Program-made: the position numbers and the translations under genes | Part shown: positions 8,297 through 14,743 of the stretch, in pieces | Numbering within the stretch: the stretch's first letter is position 1 | Layout: the number at the start of each line of letters is the position of its first letter | The notes under the pieces: generated by a model | Seen by the model: the letters and a program-made list of their open reading frames with translations, nothing else | Told to the model about the DNA's origin: nothing | The model's database searches: none | Origin: Planctomycetes bacterium RIFCSPHIGHO2_12_FULL_52_36 | GTDB lineage: Bacteria > Planctomycetota > Brocadiia > Brocadiales > Bathyanammoxibiaceae | Assembly (NCBI GenBank): GCA_001828545.1 | Contig: MHYW01000095.1 | Span: forward strand, 3,194 to 18,258 | Direction of reading: 5' to 3' | DNA: 15,065 nt

Positions 8297-9466
8297 ATGA
8301 AGAGTACCGTATTTTTTATAAGATCAAAGACCGGGGAGGGTCTAGACTCCCTGGCCCAGAAGACCAGGAGGATACTGGAGTCCACCCTGGGCGGGTCCAC
8401 CACGGGTGAATCTGTCCCCATCAAGAAGGGCGACCTCATCGGGGTAAAGACCACCTTCGGGGAGAAGGGGAACATAGGACATCTGAAACCACCGATAGTC
8501 AGGGCGGCGGTGGAGTACGTAAGGGCCACTGGCGCAAAACCCTTTGTAGTAGAGACCAATACCCTGTACGTGGGCCAGAGGAGCAACGCCATTGACCACA
8601 TCCAGCACGCCTACAACCGGGGGTTTACCCCCGAGGCCATTGGGGCACCAATAGTCATCGCTGACGGCCTCAGGGGGGAGAACGACTTCTCCATGCCCCT
8701 GCCACAACTAGGGTTCAAAGGTTCAAAGGCTCAAGGGTTTAAAGGCCCAGGGTTGACAAAGACGGCCTTTATAGCCGGGGCGGCCAAGGCGGCCAGCGGT
8801 TTCGTCTCCCTCTCCCACGTTACCGGCCACATGCTGACCGGCCTGGGGGCAACGTTAAAGAACATCGGTATGGGACTGGCCTCCAGGGGCGGCAAACTGG
8901 CCATGCACTCGGGAGTAGTACCCAAAATCCTTACGGACAAGTGTAAGGCCTGTGGACTCTGCGCCGAGTTTTGCCCCGCAGGGGCCATCACCATAAAAGA
9001 CTACTCCATCATTGACGCCAGGAAATGTATCGGCTGTGGGGAGTGTCTGGCAGTATGTCCCCACGAGGCGGTAAAGATTTCCTGGGATGAGAATACGGAA
9101 AACCTGCAGAAGAAGGTGGCCGAGTACTGTCTGGCCGTCCTTAAGGGGAAGGAGAAGAAGTCTGTCTTCCTCAACTTCCTGATACACGTCACGGAACAGT
9201 GCGACTGCATGGACAAGGCCTACCCACCCGCCTTTGAGGATATTGGGATACTGGCCTCCCGTGACCCTGTGGCCGTAGAACAGGCGGCCGTTGACTTGGT
9301 ACGGGAGCATGTCAGAGAAGACTTCTTCCACAAGGCCTGGCCCAACATTGACTACACCACCCAGATAGACTATGCCCATGAGATTGGGCTAGGGAGTAAG
9401 GATTACGAGTTGATAGACATTGGTAGGGCATCCGCCTTAGGCGGACAACGTGCCCCTACAAAGTAG
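8297..9466 (+). CDS. DUF362 protein with two [4Fe-4S] ferredoxin motifs
   Basis: This 389-aa protein has the DUF362 fold (GDLIGVKTTFGEKGNIGHLKP, AKPFVVETNTLY, IVIADGLRGEND, VSLSHVTGHMLTGLGATLKNIGMG). A bacterial-type double ferredoxin segment is embedded in it: Cys216, 219, 222, 226 (CKACGLCAEFCP) and Cys244, 247, 250, 254 (CIGCGECLAVCP). Such proteins bind two [4Fe-4S] clusters and are presumed cytoplasmic electron-transfer proteins; the substrate is unknown. Two segments look foreign: about residues 139-153 (GFKGSKAQGFKGPGL) come from a short repeat, and residues 378-389, including ASALGGQRAPTK at the C-terminus, come from a palindrome. Both keep the frame. No Shine-Dalgarno is visible before the ATG. 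The phosphodiesterase gene begins five bases after the stop. Confidence 0.9.
   Translation: MKSTVFFIRSKTGEGLDSLAQKTRRILESTLGGSTTGESVPIKKGDLIGVKTTFGEKGNIGHLKPPIVRAAVEYVRATGAKPFVVETNTLYVGQRSNAIDHIQHAYNRGFTPEAIGAPIVIADGLRGENDFSMPLPQLGFKGSKAQGFKGPGLTKTAFIAGAAKAASGFVSLSHVTGHMLTGLGATLKNIGMGLASRGGKLAMHSGVVPKILTDKCKACGLCAEFCPAGAITIKDYSIIDARKCIGCGECLAVCPHEAVKISWDENTENLQKKVAEYCLAVLKGKEKKSVFLNFLIHVTEQCDCMDKAYPPAFEDIGILASRDPVAVEQAAVDLVREHVREDFFHKAWPNIDYTTQIDYAHEIGLGSKDYELIDIGRASALGGQRAPTK
8711..8754 (+). repeat. GGGTTCAAAG-type short repeat in frame in DUF362 gene
   Basis: Words of the type GGGTTCAAAG, GTTCAAAGG, TCAAGGGTTTAAAGG recur every 8 to 15 bases. They encode a low-complexity Gly/Lys stretch (GFKGSKAQGFKGPGL) between conserved blocks of the protein. 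The reverse complement resembles 8072-8112. Confidence 0.6.
9423..9459. repeat. Nested GTAGGG palindrome encoding the DUF362 C-terminus
   Basis: The outer arms GTAGGGCA and TGCCCCTAC enclose an exact TCCGCCTNAGGCGGA core (9431-9445, centre T). It encodes RASALGGQRAPT, the last residues before K and stop. A GTG within it (9450) is in frame with the next gene but is unlikely to be its start. Confidence 0.8.
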
Positions 9467-9470
9467 GCCA

Positions 9471-10904
9471 ATGAGCCACGCCGATAAAGTCGTAATCATT
9501 GGCCTGGATGCCGCCCCTCCTGAACTGGTCTTTGACCGTTGGCTGGATGAACTGCCCACCATTAAATGGCTCACAGGACACGGGTTATATGGGGAGCTGG
9601 AGAGTACCATCCCCTCCATCACCTGCCCCGCCTGGGCCTCCATGGTCACCGGGAAAGACCCTGGACGGCTGGGCATCTACGGCTTCAGAAACCGTACCAG
9701 ATACGATTACAGTGAGATGGCCTTTGTGGATTCCGGCTGGGTAAGGGAAGAGACCTTGTGGGATATACTTTCCAGATACGGCCGCAGGTCCATCCTGGTA
9801 GGCATACCCCCAAGCTATCCCCCCAGGGCCATTAACGGCAGGATGGTAAGCTGTTTTATGGCCGGGGACTCGCCAGACTATACCTACCCGAGAGAATTCC
9901 GTACCGAAGTAGAAGCGCTGACGGGGGGCTACATACCAGACGTAAAAGACTTCCGCTCCGGAGACAGAGGCCTTATCCTCAAGACCGTCTACGAGATGAC
10001 ACAACGGAGGTTCCGCCTGGCAAAGACCCTCCTGTCCGCCTCAGGCGGACAAGACTGGGACCTCTTTATGATGGTGGAGATGGGCACGGATAGGCTTCAG
10101 CATGCCTTCTGGCGATACCTTGATGAGGCCCATCCCTCTTATTGCCACGGTACTGAATACGGGGACGCAATACTGGACTATTACAAATACCTTGACAGGG
10201 AATTGGGCGAAATCTTGACCCTGATAGGAGGGCGCGCCACCCTGCTGGTCGTCTCCGACCACGGGGCCAAGCGGATGGAGGGCGGGATATGCGTCAACGA
10301 ATGGCTCCTGGCCAATGGTTACTTGAGACTCCTGGAGTATCCACGGGAGATTACTTCCTTTCAAGACCTCAAGGTAGACTGGAGGCGCACAGTAGCCTGG
10401 GCCCACAGCGGCTACTATGGTAGGGTATTCCTCAACGTACGGGGGCGGGAGCCTATGGGCTTAATCCCCCCGCAGGATTACGAGAGGATAAGGAGGGAGC
10501 TTGCCCAGGGGCTTGAGGATATCAGAAATGAATGCGGACAAAGAATAAACACCAGGGCCTTTAGACCAGAGGATATTTACCCGGAGCGCAGGGGGATTGC
10601 GCCCGACCTGCTCGTCTACTTCGGTGACCAATACTATAGGAGCATAGGCAGTGTGGGCCACAAGAAATTTTGGACCAGGGAGAACGACAACGGTTTTGAC
10701 TACGCAAACCACTCGCAATATGGTATCTTTATTTTGTACAATAAAGATTTAATGAATTCCCCCGTAGGGGCACGGCACGCCGTGCCCTTGGGGAGGAGGC
10801 CAGCCCATATCCTTGACGTGGCGCCAACGGTGTTAGGGTGCATGGGGCTGGAGGTGCCTGTGGATATGAAGGGGAACATTATAACAGGTGCTAATATTCC
10901 TTGA
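9471..10904 (+). CDS. Alkaline-phosphatase-superfamily phosphodiesterase / nucleotide pyrophosphatase
   Basis: This 477-aa protein has the two-metal site of the type I phosphodiesterase/nucleotide pyrophosphatase family: Asp13 (VVIIGLDAAPPE), the nucleophile candidate Thr51 (PSITCPAWASMVTG), Asp207 and His211 (GTDRLQHAFW), Asp263-His264 (LLVVSDHGAK) and His414 (YANHSQYG). It hydrolyses phosphate mono- or diesters, but the substrate cannot be told. There is no signal peptide, so it is probably cytoplasmic. I chose ATG 9471, five bases after the DUF362 stop, over a GTG at 9450 that lies inside a palindrome. Two in-frame palindromes add residues 189-194 (SASGGQ) and about 432-440 (VGARHAVPL) in places where relatives would have short loops. 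The last codons overlap an AT-rich DUF3800 gene, so the C-terminus may have been altered by that insertion. Confidence 0.88.
   Translation: MSHADKVVIIGLDAAPPELVFDRWLDELPTIKWLTGHGLYGELESTIPSITCPAWASMVTGKDPGRLGIYGFRNRTRYDYSEMAFVDSGWVREETLWDILSRYGRRSILVGIPPSYPPRAINGRMVSCFMAGDSPDYTYPREFRTEVEALTGGYIPDVKDFRSGDRGLILKTVYEMTQRRFRLAKTLLSASGGQDWDLFMMVEMGTDRLQHAFWRYLDEAHPSYCHGTEYGDAILDYYKYLDRELGEILTLIGGRATLLVVSDHGAKRMEGGICVNEWLLANGYLRLLEYPREITSFQDLKVDWRRTVAWAHSGYYGRVFLNVRGREPMGLIPPQDYERIRRELAQGLEDIRNECGQRINTRAFRPEDIYPERRGIAPDLLVYFGDQYYRSIGSVGHKKFWTRENDNGFDYANHSQYGIFILYNKDLMNSPVGARHAVPLGRRPAHILDVAPTVLGCMGLEVPVDMKGNIITGANIP
10034..10050. repeat. 15-base palindrome core in frame in phosphodiesterase gene
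   Basis: An exact TCCGCCTNAGGCGGA (centre C) flanked by G and C. It encodes SASGGQ between LAKTLL and DWDLFMMVEMG, just before the catalytic GTDRLQH motif. Confidence 0.85.
10764..10789. repeat. GTAGGGGC palindrome in frame in phosphodiesterase gene
   Basis: GTAGGGGCACGGC is followed by its near-complement GCCGTGCCCTT. It encodes VGARHAVPL shortly before the conserved HILDVAPTVL motif. It belongs to the same family as 12864-12891. Confidence 0.8.
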
Positions 10905-11529
10905 CGATTCAGGAGACACAGGATTCAAAATTGCGAAGGGCTCTTCTCAGGTCTTCGTAATAGTCCTGGTAATATTTGACGACACCATAGAGGCTGAAGA
11001 GACTGCATTAAAGATTAAGAAATTGAGGAGAGAACTTGGTTATTCCGAGGATTTTGAATTTAAGTTTAACAAATGCTCAAAAGAAGTGCGTTGCAAGTTT
11101 CTTAATACAGTAGCCAATTCTAAATTTCATGTAAGGGCCATAGTAATGGATAAAAGCAAAATTTACGGAGAAGAGCTAAGACGTTCAAAGAAATCTTTTT
11201 ATAACTATACTGTCAAAATGGTGCTACAACATCATGGGGGTACTATAGCAGATGCAAAACTACACTTAGATGGCCGTGGGGATAGGGAATTCAAAAATTC
11301 CCTTTCTACCTATTTGCGGCGTGAACTTAATCCAGGTATACGAAAAGAAAATAAGATTATTGATGATTTAAAATTTGTAGACTCTAAAAAGAACGTCTTA
11401 ATTCAACTTGCAGATATGGTGGCAGGTGCAATCCATAGATCGTACAATCATGGCAAAGAAGACAGGACACTGTATAAGGGTATTATTCAGAAAAGGATAG
11501 AAGATGTATGGAATTTTGGAAGGCGGTAA
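10888..11529 (+). CDS. DUF3800 protein (predicted RNase H-like, accessory)
   Basis: This 213-aa protein starts with the DUF3800 hallmark LIFLDDSGDTGF (Asp6, Asp7, Asp10) and continues with FEFKFNKCSKEVR, VRAIVMDKSK, LHLDGRGDREF (about 126) and DSKKNVLIQLADMVAGAIHRSYNHG (about 165-190). The scattered acidic residues fit an RNase H-like nuclease fold. Family members are common in mobile islands and near defence genes, but their activity is not settled. The GTG start overlaps the phosphodiesterase gene by 17 bases. Composition is AT-rich (19 G/C in 60 at 11101-11160) next to a GC-rich gene (39 in 60 at 9601-9660), so it is a likely acquisition. It appears full length and is followed by an intrinsic terminator. 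A later start would lose the DDSGD motif, so GTG 10888 stands. Confidence 0.88.
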   Translation: MLIFLDDSGDTGFKIAKGSSQVFVIVLVIFDDTIEAEETALKIKKLRRELGYSEDFEFKFNKCSKEVRCKFLNTVANSKFHVRAIVMDKSKIYGEELRRSKKSFYNYTVKMVLQHHGGTIADAKLHLDGRGDREFKNSLSTYLRRELNPGIRKENKIIDDLKFVDSKKNVLIQLADMVAGAIHRSYNHGKEDRTLYKGIIQKRIEDVWNFGRR

Positions 11530-11534
11530 AACAA

Positions 11535-11561
11535 AAAAACCCAACTAACAGTTGGGTTTTT
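11535..11561. terminator. Intrinsic terminator, usable from both strands
   Basis: The stem AAAAACCCAAC (11535-11545) and GTTGGGTTTTT (11551-11561) close a TAACA loop. A T run follows on the plus strand and the A run at 11533-11539 gives a T run on the minus strand. It ends the DUF3800 transcript and could also end a minus-strand RNA from 11562-11696. Confidence 0.85.
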
Positions 11562-11696
11562 AAGCGACCTGGCACCTATCGTGAGGATTCTCACGAACGC
11601 ACACCATACGGTGACAGTTCAGTAGCCAAGTCTTTGTATGAGTAAGCATACCACCCAATGGGTGGTTTGTCAAGTTAAGATTCAACAAGTTTCAAC
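11562..11696. other. Structured non-coding stretch, function unknown
   Basis: No gene is visible here. Hairpins include 11579-11585 with 11590-11596 (7-base stem, GATT loop), CACC/GGTG at 11602-11605 and 11610-11613, and 11650-11656 with 11660-11666 (7-base stem, AAT loop). On the minus strand it would run into the terminator at 11535-11561, which would suit a small RNA of about 110-130 bases. I recognise no known RNA family. Confidence 0.4.
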
Positions 11697-11713
11697 AAGG
11701 AGGCAAACAAGGC

Positions 11714-12298
11714 GTGGAAAAAGTTGAAAATCCGCCATATTATGGGCGGGGTGTAACAGTCTGGTTTACAGGGTTACCAAGCTCAGGGAAGACTACCATC
11801 GCTCACAAGTTGGAGGGGATCCTGAGAGACAGGGGCTGTAAGGTAGAAGTCTTTGACGGCGACGTCATCAGGAAGCACCTCTGCTCAGACCTGGGCTTTT
11901 CTAAGCAGGATAGAGACACGAACATCAAGCGGATTGCCTATGTGTGTAAGCTCATGACCAGGAACGGCGTGGTGGCCATTGCGGCGGCCATCTCCCCCTA
12001 CAGGGAAATCAGAGATTATGCCCGTAATGAAATAGGGGACTTCCTGGAGGTATACGTAAAGTGTCCCATTGACGTGTGCACAAAGCGAGACGTTAAAGGG
12101 CTCTACAAGAAGGCCCTCAACGGGGAGATAAAGGGCTTTACCGGGGTGGACGACCCCTACGAGGAACCTCTCCACCCAGAAGTTATACTGGAGACCCACA
12201 ATGAATCCGTAGAGGACTCCACAAATAAGGTCGTCCAGCTCCTGGAGGACAAAGGATACCTCCAGCCCGCCAGGAAGGGCCACCGTTCCTCTCTGTAG
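11714..12298 (+). CDS. cysC: Adenylyl-sulfate kinase (APS kinase)
   Basis: CysC phosphorylates adenosine 5'-phosphosulfate with ATP to give PAPS, used for sulfation or sulfate reduction. The 194-aa protein has the P-loop GLPSSGKTT at residues 20-28, EVFDGDVIRKHL with Asp48-Gly49-Asp50, FSKQDRDTNIKRIAYV, the ISPYR motif with Ser94, VKCPIDVCTKRDVKGLYKKA and FTGVDDPYEEP. It is a stand-alone kinase with no sulfurylase or PAPS reductase nearby. GTG 11714 follows AAGGAGG (11697-11703) by 10 bases. Codons 3-12 (KVENPPYYGR) lie on a repeated word, 11721-11750, that recurs before mqnA (12349-12379). The stop TAG (12296-12298) belongs to a GTAGGGGC element. Function is secure; the N-terminal residues before VTVWFTG look acquired. 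Confidence 0.95.
   Translation: MEKVENPPYYGRGVTVWFTGLPSSGKTTIAHKLEGILRDRGCKVEVFDGDVIRKHLCSDLGFSKQDRDTNIKRIAYVCKLMTRNGVVAIAAAISPYREIRDYARNEIGDFLEVYVKCPIDVCTKRDVKGLYKKALNGEIKGFTGVDDPYEEPLHPEVILETHNESVEDSTNKVVQLLEDKGYLQPARKGHRSSL
11721..11750. repeat. Short hairpin repeat encoding the CysC N-terminus, copy 1
   Basis: AAGTTGAAAATCCGCC, a 7-base loop and GGGCGGG form a hairpin. The same 16 bases, an 8-base loop and GGGCGGG recur at 12349-12379. Here it lies in frame at the start of cysC. Confidence 0.7.
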
Positions 12299-12329
12299 GG
12301 GCAAATCCGCCTAAGGCGGATGTTTGCCC
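12295..12329. repeat. GTAGGGGC element providing the cysC stop codon
   Basis: GTAG at 12295-12298 carries the TAG stop of cysC. Arms GGGCAAA and TTTGCCC enclose a TCCGCCTNAGGCGGA core at 12306-12320 with A at the centre. It may serve as the 3' hairpin of the cysC message. Confidence 0.8.
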
Positions 12330-12337
12330 AAAATAAT

Positions 12338-12391
12338 GGGGCAGGTGCAAGTTGAAAATCCGCCGTTGTTCTGGGCGGGACCTGCCCCTAC
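12338..12391. repeat. Nested GTAGGGGC-family palindrome before mqnA
   Basis: Outer arms GGGGCAGGT (12338-12346) and ACCTGCCCC (12380-12388, then TAC) surround the AAGTTGAAAATCCGCC hairpin shared with the start of cysC. It ends nine bases before the mqnA ATG and occupies the place where a promoter or leader would be. Confidence 0.75.
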
Positions 12392-12400
12392 AATAAAACC

Positions 12401-13279
12401 ATGAAGAAGAGCCTGAGAGTCGGAGCGGTACCCTACCTGAATACAAAGCCCCTGGTTGCGGGGATAGAGGGCGGTAGAGGGGTAGAATTACGCCTTGCCG
12501 TGCCCTCCCAACTGCCAGACCTCCTGGAACGAGGGGAATTGGATGTGGCCCTCATACCCTCCATAGAATATCTGCGCGGACGCCCCTTTTTTGTCGTACC
12601 AGACACGTCCATTGCCTCCAGGGGGGCAGTGGAAAGCGTGTTACTCTTCCTGCGTGTACCCAGGGTAAGGGACATCAAGCGGGTTGCCCTGGACGAATCC
12701 TCCCTGACCTCTTCCACACTGGTCAGGATAATCCTCCAGGAGAGGTACGGCCTCAGATTATCCAGTGTAGAGTATATCCCCTGGCCCCGTAATCAGGATA
12801 TAAATGACACCCAGGCCGATGCAGTACTGGTTATTGGGGATAACGCCATGAAGATGGCAATAAGTAGGGGCACGTTGCAACGTGCCCCTACCACGGCCGT
12901 CTGCCCGACCCTTGACCTGGGGGCAGAGTGGAAGGCCCTTACGGGACTCCCCTTCGTCTACGCCCTGTGGGTCACCTCTAAAAAAGGACTGGTAGACAGT
13001 ACCAGGAGGCTACTCAACGAGGCAAAGAGGAGGGGCCTGGCGGCCCTCCCGGAGATTGCCCGTAGAGAGGCAAAGAGGCTGGGGCTGGAGCCAGGGTTCT
13101 GCCTGAGATACCTCTCTGAGAACATCTGCTATGAACTGGGGGAAGAGGAGATCGCAGGGTTGAGGCAGTTCTATCGCTACGCCCTGTCTATGGGCCTGGC
13201 CTCGGAAGGAGTTAATCTTGACTTCGGAAATAAGACACATATTAGAGAAAGCACTCTCCAGGGAACGGATAGTACCTGA
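12401..13279 (+). CDS. mqnA: Chorismate dehydratase MqnA
   Basis: MqnA dehydrates chorismate to 3-enolpyruvyl-benzoate, the first step of the futalosine route to menaquinone. The 292-aa periplasmic-binding-like fold shows GAVPYLNTKPL (about 8-18), the ELDVALIPSIEYL segment, VALDESSLTSSTLVRIIL, ADAVLVIGDNAM and DLGAEWKALTGLPFVYALWV. A perfect 28-base palindrome (12864-12891) adds SRGTLQRAPT at about 155-164, between the ADAVLVIGD and DLGAEW motifs, without breaking the frame. No Shine-Dalgarno is seen before the ATG, which follows a nested palindrome by nine bases. The 3' end overlaps mqnC by 62 bases, which is long, so the last 20 residues may not be typical. The enzyme is probably functional if the inserted loop is tolerated. 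Confidence 0.93.
   Translation: MKKSLRVGAVPYLNTKPLVAGIEGGRGVELRLAVPSQLPDLLERGELDVALIPSIEYLRGRPFFVVPDTSIASRGAVESVLLFLRVPRVRDIKRVALDESSLTSSTLVRIILQERYGLRLSSVEYIPWPRNQDINDTQADAVLVIGDNAMKMAISRGTLQRAPTTAVCPTLDLGAEWKALTGLPFVYALWVTSKKGLVDSTRRLLNEAKRRGLAALPEIARREAKRLGLEPGFCLRYLSENICYELGEEEIAGLRQFYRYALSMGLASEGVNLDFGNKTHIRESTLQGTDST
12864..12891. repeat. Perfect 28-base GTAGGGGC palindrome inside mqnA
   Basis: GTAGGGGCACGTTG and its exact reverse complement abut without a spacer. It encodes the loop residues SRGTLQRAPT in MqnA. It is the cleanest member of the family in the window. Confidence 0.9.
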
Positions 13280-14294
13280 GGAGGGCCTGGCCCTCATCTC
13301 CTCTAAGGACCTCCTTGCCCTGGGGAGGACTGCGGAGGAGGTGTGTAGAATCCTCCACCCTGAACCCTATCGTACCTATGCCGTAGACAGGAACATCAAC
13401 TACACCAATATCTGCGTGGCCAGGTGCCGTTTTTGCGCCTTTTCTAGAGACCTGGAGGAGGAGGATGCCTACACAATCAGCGAAGGAGACCTCTTCCAGA
13501 AGATAAAAGAGACCGTTGAACAGGGGGGCACCCAGATACTCATGCAGGGGGGTCTCCATCCCCATCTGAGGCTGGACTTCTACGAGGGGCTCCTCCGTTC
13601 CATAAAAGAGAGGTTCTCCATACACATCCACTCCTTTTCCCCTCCAGAGATAATCCATTTCTCCAGGCTGGAGGGGCTGACGGTAAGGGAGGTAATCCTG
13701 CGGCTGAGGGGGGCGGGGCTGGACTCCATCCCTGGCGGTGGGGCGGAGATACTTGTGGACCGCTGTCGGGGGGCAGTAAGTCCCAAGAAATATACGGCGG
13801 GAGAATGGTTGACCGTCATGCGGGAGGCCCACGGGCTGGGCATGAAGACCTCTGCCACCATGATGTTCGGTCACGTAGAGACCCTGGAGGAGAGAATAGT
13901 CCACATGGACAGGCTCCGCCGGCTGCAGGACGAGACGGGTGGCTTCACGGCCTTCATACCCTGGCCCTTTCAACCCATGCACACCCAGTTAGAGAGGCTC
14001 CCCTCCGTCGGGGCATTTGAGTACCTGAAGACCCTGGCCGTCTCCAGGCTCTATCTGGACAATATCCCGAATGTCCAATCCTCGTGGGTAACACAGGGGG
14101 CAAAGATAGGGCAACTGGCCCTAAGGTTCGGGGCCAATGACATGGGCAGTACCATGCTGGAGGAGAACGTAGTGCGGGCCGCAGGGGTAAGCTTCCGCAT
14201 GACCAGGGAAGAGATAGTACGCCTCATAGAAGACCTCGGCTACCAGGCCCGCCAGAGGGACTTTTATTACCGATTAGTAGCTAGTAGCAAGTAG
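13218..14294 (+). CDS. mqnC: Cyclic dehypoxanthine futalosine synthase MqnC (radical SAM)
   Basis: MqnC uses a [4Fe-4S] cluster and SAM to cyclise dehypoxanthine futalosine in the menaquinone pathway. The 358-aa protein has Cys66-x3-Cys70-x2-Cys73 (NICVARCRFCAF) preceded by RNINYTN, then GGTQILMQGGLHP, IHSFSPPEI, the AGLDSIPGGGAEIL block, AHGLGMKTSATMMFGHVET, DETGGFTAFIPW and GANDMGSTMLEENVV, all typical of MqnC rather than MqnE. The TTG start at 13218 is supported by GGAAGGAG at 13204-13211, six bases upstream, and by conservation of the N-terminal helix. It overlaps mqnA by 62 bases and is surely coupled to it. The last codons (LVASSK) and the stop TAG lie inside a TAG-type repeat, so the C-terminal tail was probably replaced or trimmed. 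Confidence 0.95.
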   Translation: MTSEIRHILEKALSRERIVPEEGLALISSKDLLALGRTAEEVCRILHPEPYRTYAVDRNINYTNICVARCRFCAFSRDLEEEDAYTISEGDLFQKIKETVEQGGTQILMQGGLHPHLRLDFYEGLLRSIKERFSIHIHSFSPPEIIHFSRLEGLTVREVILRLRGAGLDSIPGGGAEILVDRCRGAVSPKKYTAGEWLTVMREAHGLGMKTSATMMFGHVETLEERIVHMDRLRRLQDETGGFTAFIPWPFQPMHTQLERLPSVGAFEYLKTLAVSRLYLDNIPNVQSSWVTQGAKIGQLALRFGANDMGSTMLEENVVRAAGVSFRMTREEIVRLIEDLGYQARQRDFYYRLVASSK

Positions 14295-14305
14295 TCAGTA
14301 GCCAG
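14274..14305 (+). repeat. TAG/CTA repeat arm, copy 3, overlapping the mqnC end
   Basis: TAGTAGC/TAGTAG units encode the last MqnC residues and its stop (14292-14294). There is no right arm directly after it; the CTA-rich arms at 14401-14440, belonging to copy 4, could pair with it. Confidence 0.75.
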
Positions 14306-14310
14306 GGTAG

Positions 14311-14363
14311 AGGCAGGTCTCCTGACCTGCCTTGTAGGGGTTGAAAATATTCAACCCCTGTAC
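14311..14363. terminator. Two hairpins after mqnC, possible terminator region
   Basis: The first has perfect 9-base arms AGGCAGGTC (14311-14319) and GACCTGCCT (14324-14332) with a TCCT loop, followed by TTG. The second, GGGGTTGAA (14337-14345) and TTCAACCCC (14350-14358), sits inside GTA...TAC and belongs to the GTAGGGG family. They separate the convergent mqnC and DUF542 genes. Termination is inferred; no long T run is present. Confidence 0.5.
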
Positions 14364-14365
14364 AT

Positions 14366-14440
14366 CAGTAGACAATGAACAGTAGATATAGAATCTTTTC
14401 CCCTATCTACTAGCTACTATCTACTAGCTACTGTCTACTG
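14366..14440 (-). repeat. TAG/CTA hairpin repeat, copy 4 (minus-strand orientation)
   Basis: Read on the minus strand, CAGTAGACAGTAGCTAGTAG begins at the stop codon of the DUF542 gene. The arm continues in TAG units, reaches a loop with GGAAAAGATTC and returns as CTACTGTTC...GTCTACTG. The loop word AAAAGATTC is shared with copy 2. Confidence 0.8.
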
Positions 14441-14629
14441 TTTAGCGCACGCATTGAGGGCCTTCACCAAGGCTTCCACATCAGCCCCGTCATTAGTGGC
14501 CGTCTTCTCTATGGAACCGCCTCCCCCACAACAGCTATCTACCTTGAAATCCTTAAAGACCTTCATGGTCTTGGGGAACCTGCGAATAACCTCGTTTATT
14601 ATCATGTCCTTGGTAATAAGTATGCTCAA
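14435..14629 (-). CDS. DUF542 / ScdA N-terminal domain peptide
   Basis: This 64-aa protein matches the short N-terminal domain of the ScdA/YtfE family of iron-sulfur-cluster repair proteins: TKDMIINEVIRRFP, then VFKDFKVDSCCGGGGS with the invariant Cys33-Cys34, and a final helix (DVEALVKALNAC). Stand-alone domains of this kind are common in anaerobes, and a role in binding or reporting nitric oxide or redox stress is plausible but unproven. TTG at 14627-14629 is the start: AAGGAGG lies seven bases upstream on the minus strand (14637-14643). The stop TAG is the first TAG of repeat copy 4. The hemerythrin-like domain of full-length ScdA is absent and no partner gene is visible. Confidence 0.88.
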   Translation of the reverse strand: MSILITKDMIINEVIRRFPKTMKVFKDFKVDSCCGGGGSIEKTATNDGADVEALVKALNACAKQ

Positions 14630-14743
14630 GGTTTAACCTCCTTCCAGGTGGCACCCGTCCGATAAAATACCTAGAAGGATTTTAAACAATTTCTTACCCC
14701 AACTCAAGCCCCCTTCTGAGTAGAGGCGGCCCCGGAGCGCTTC

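Noticed and set aside
13242..13982. Long minus-strand open frame opposite mqnC
   Set aside because: It mirrors the GC-rich coding strand of mqnC and has no recognisable protein features. The same applies to 5625-6221 opposite rpoD and 8855-9379 opposite the DUF362 gene.
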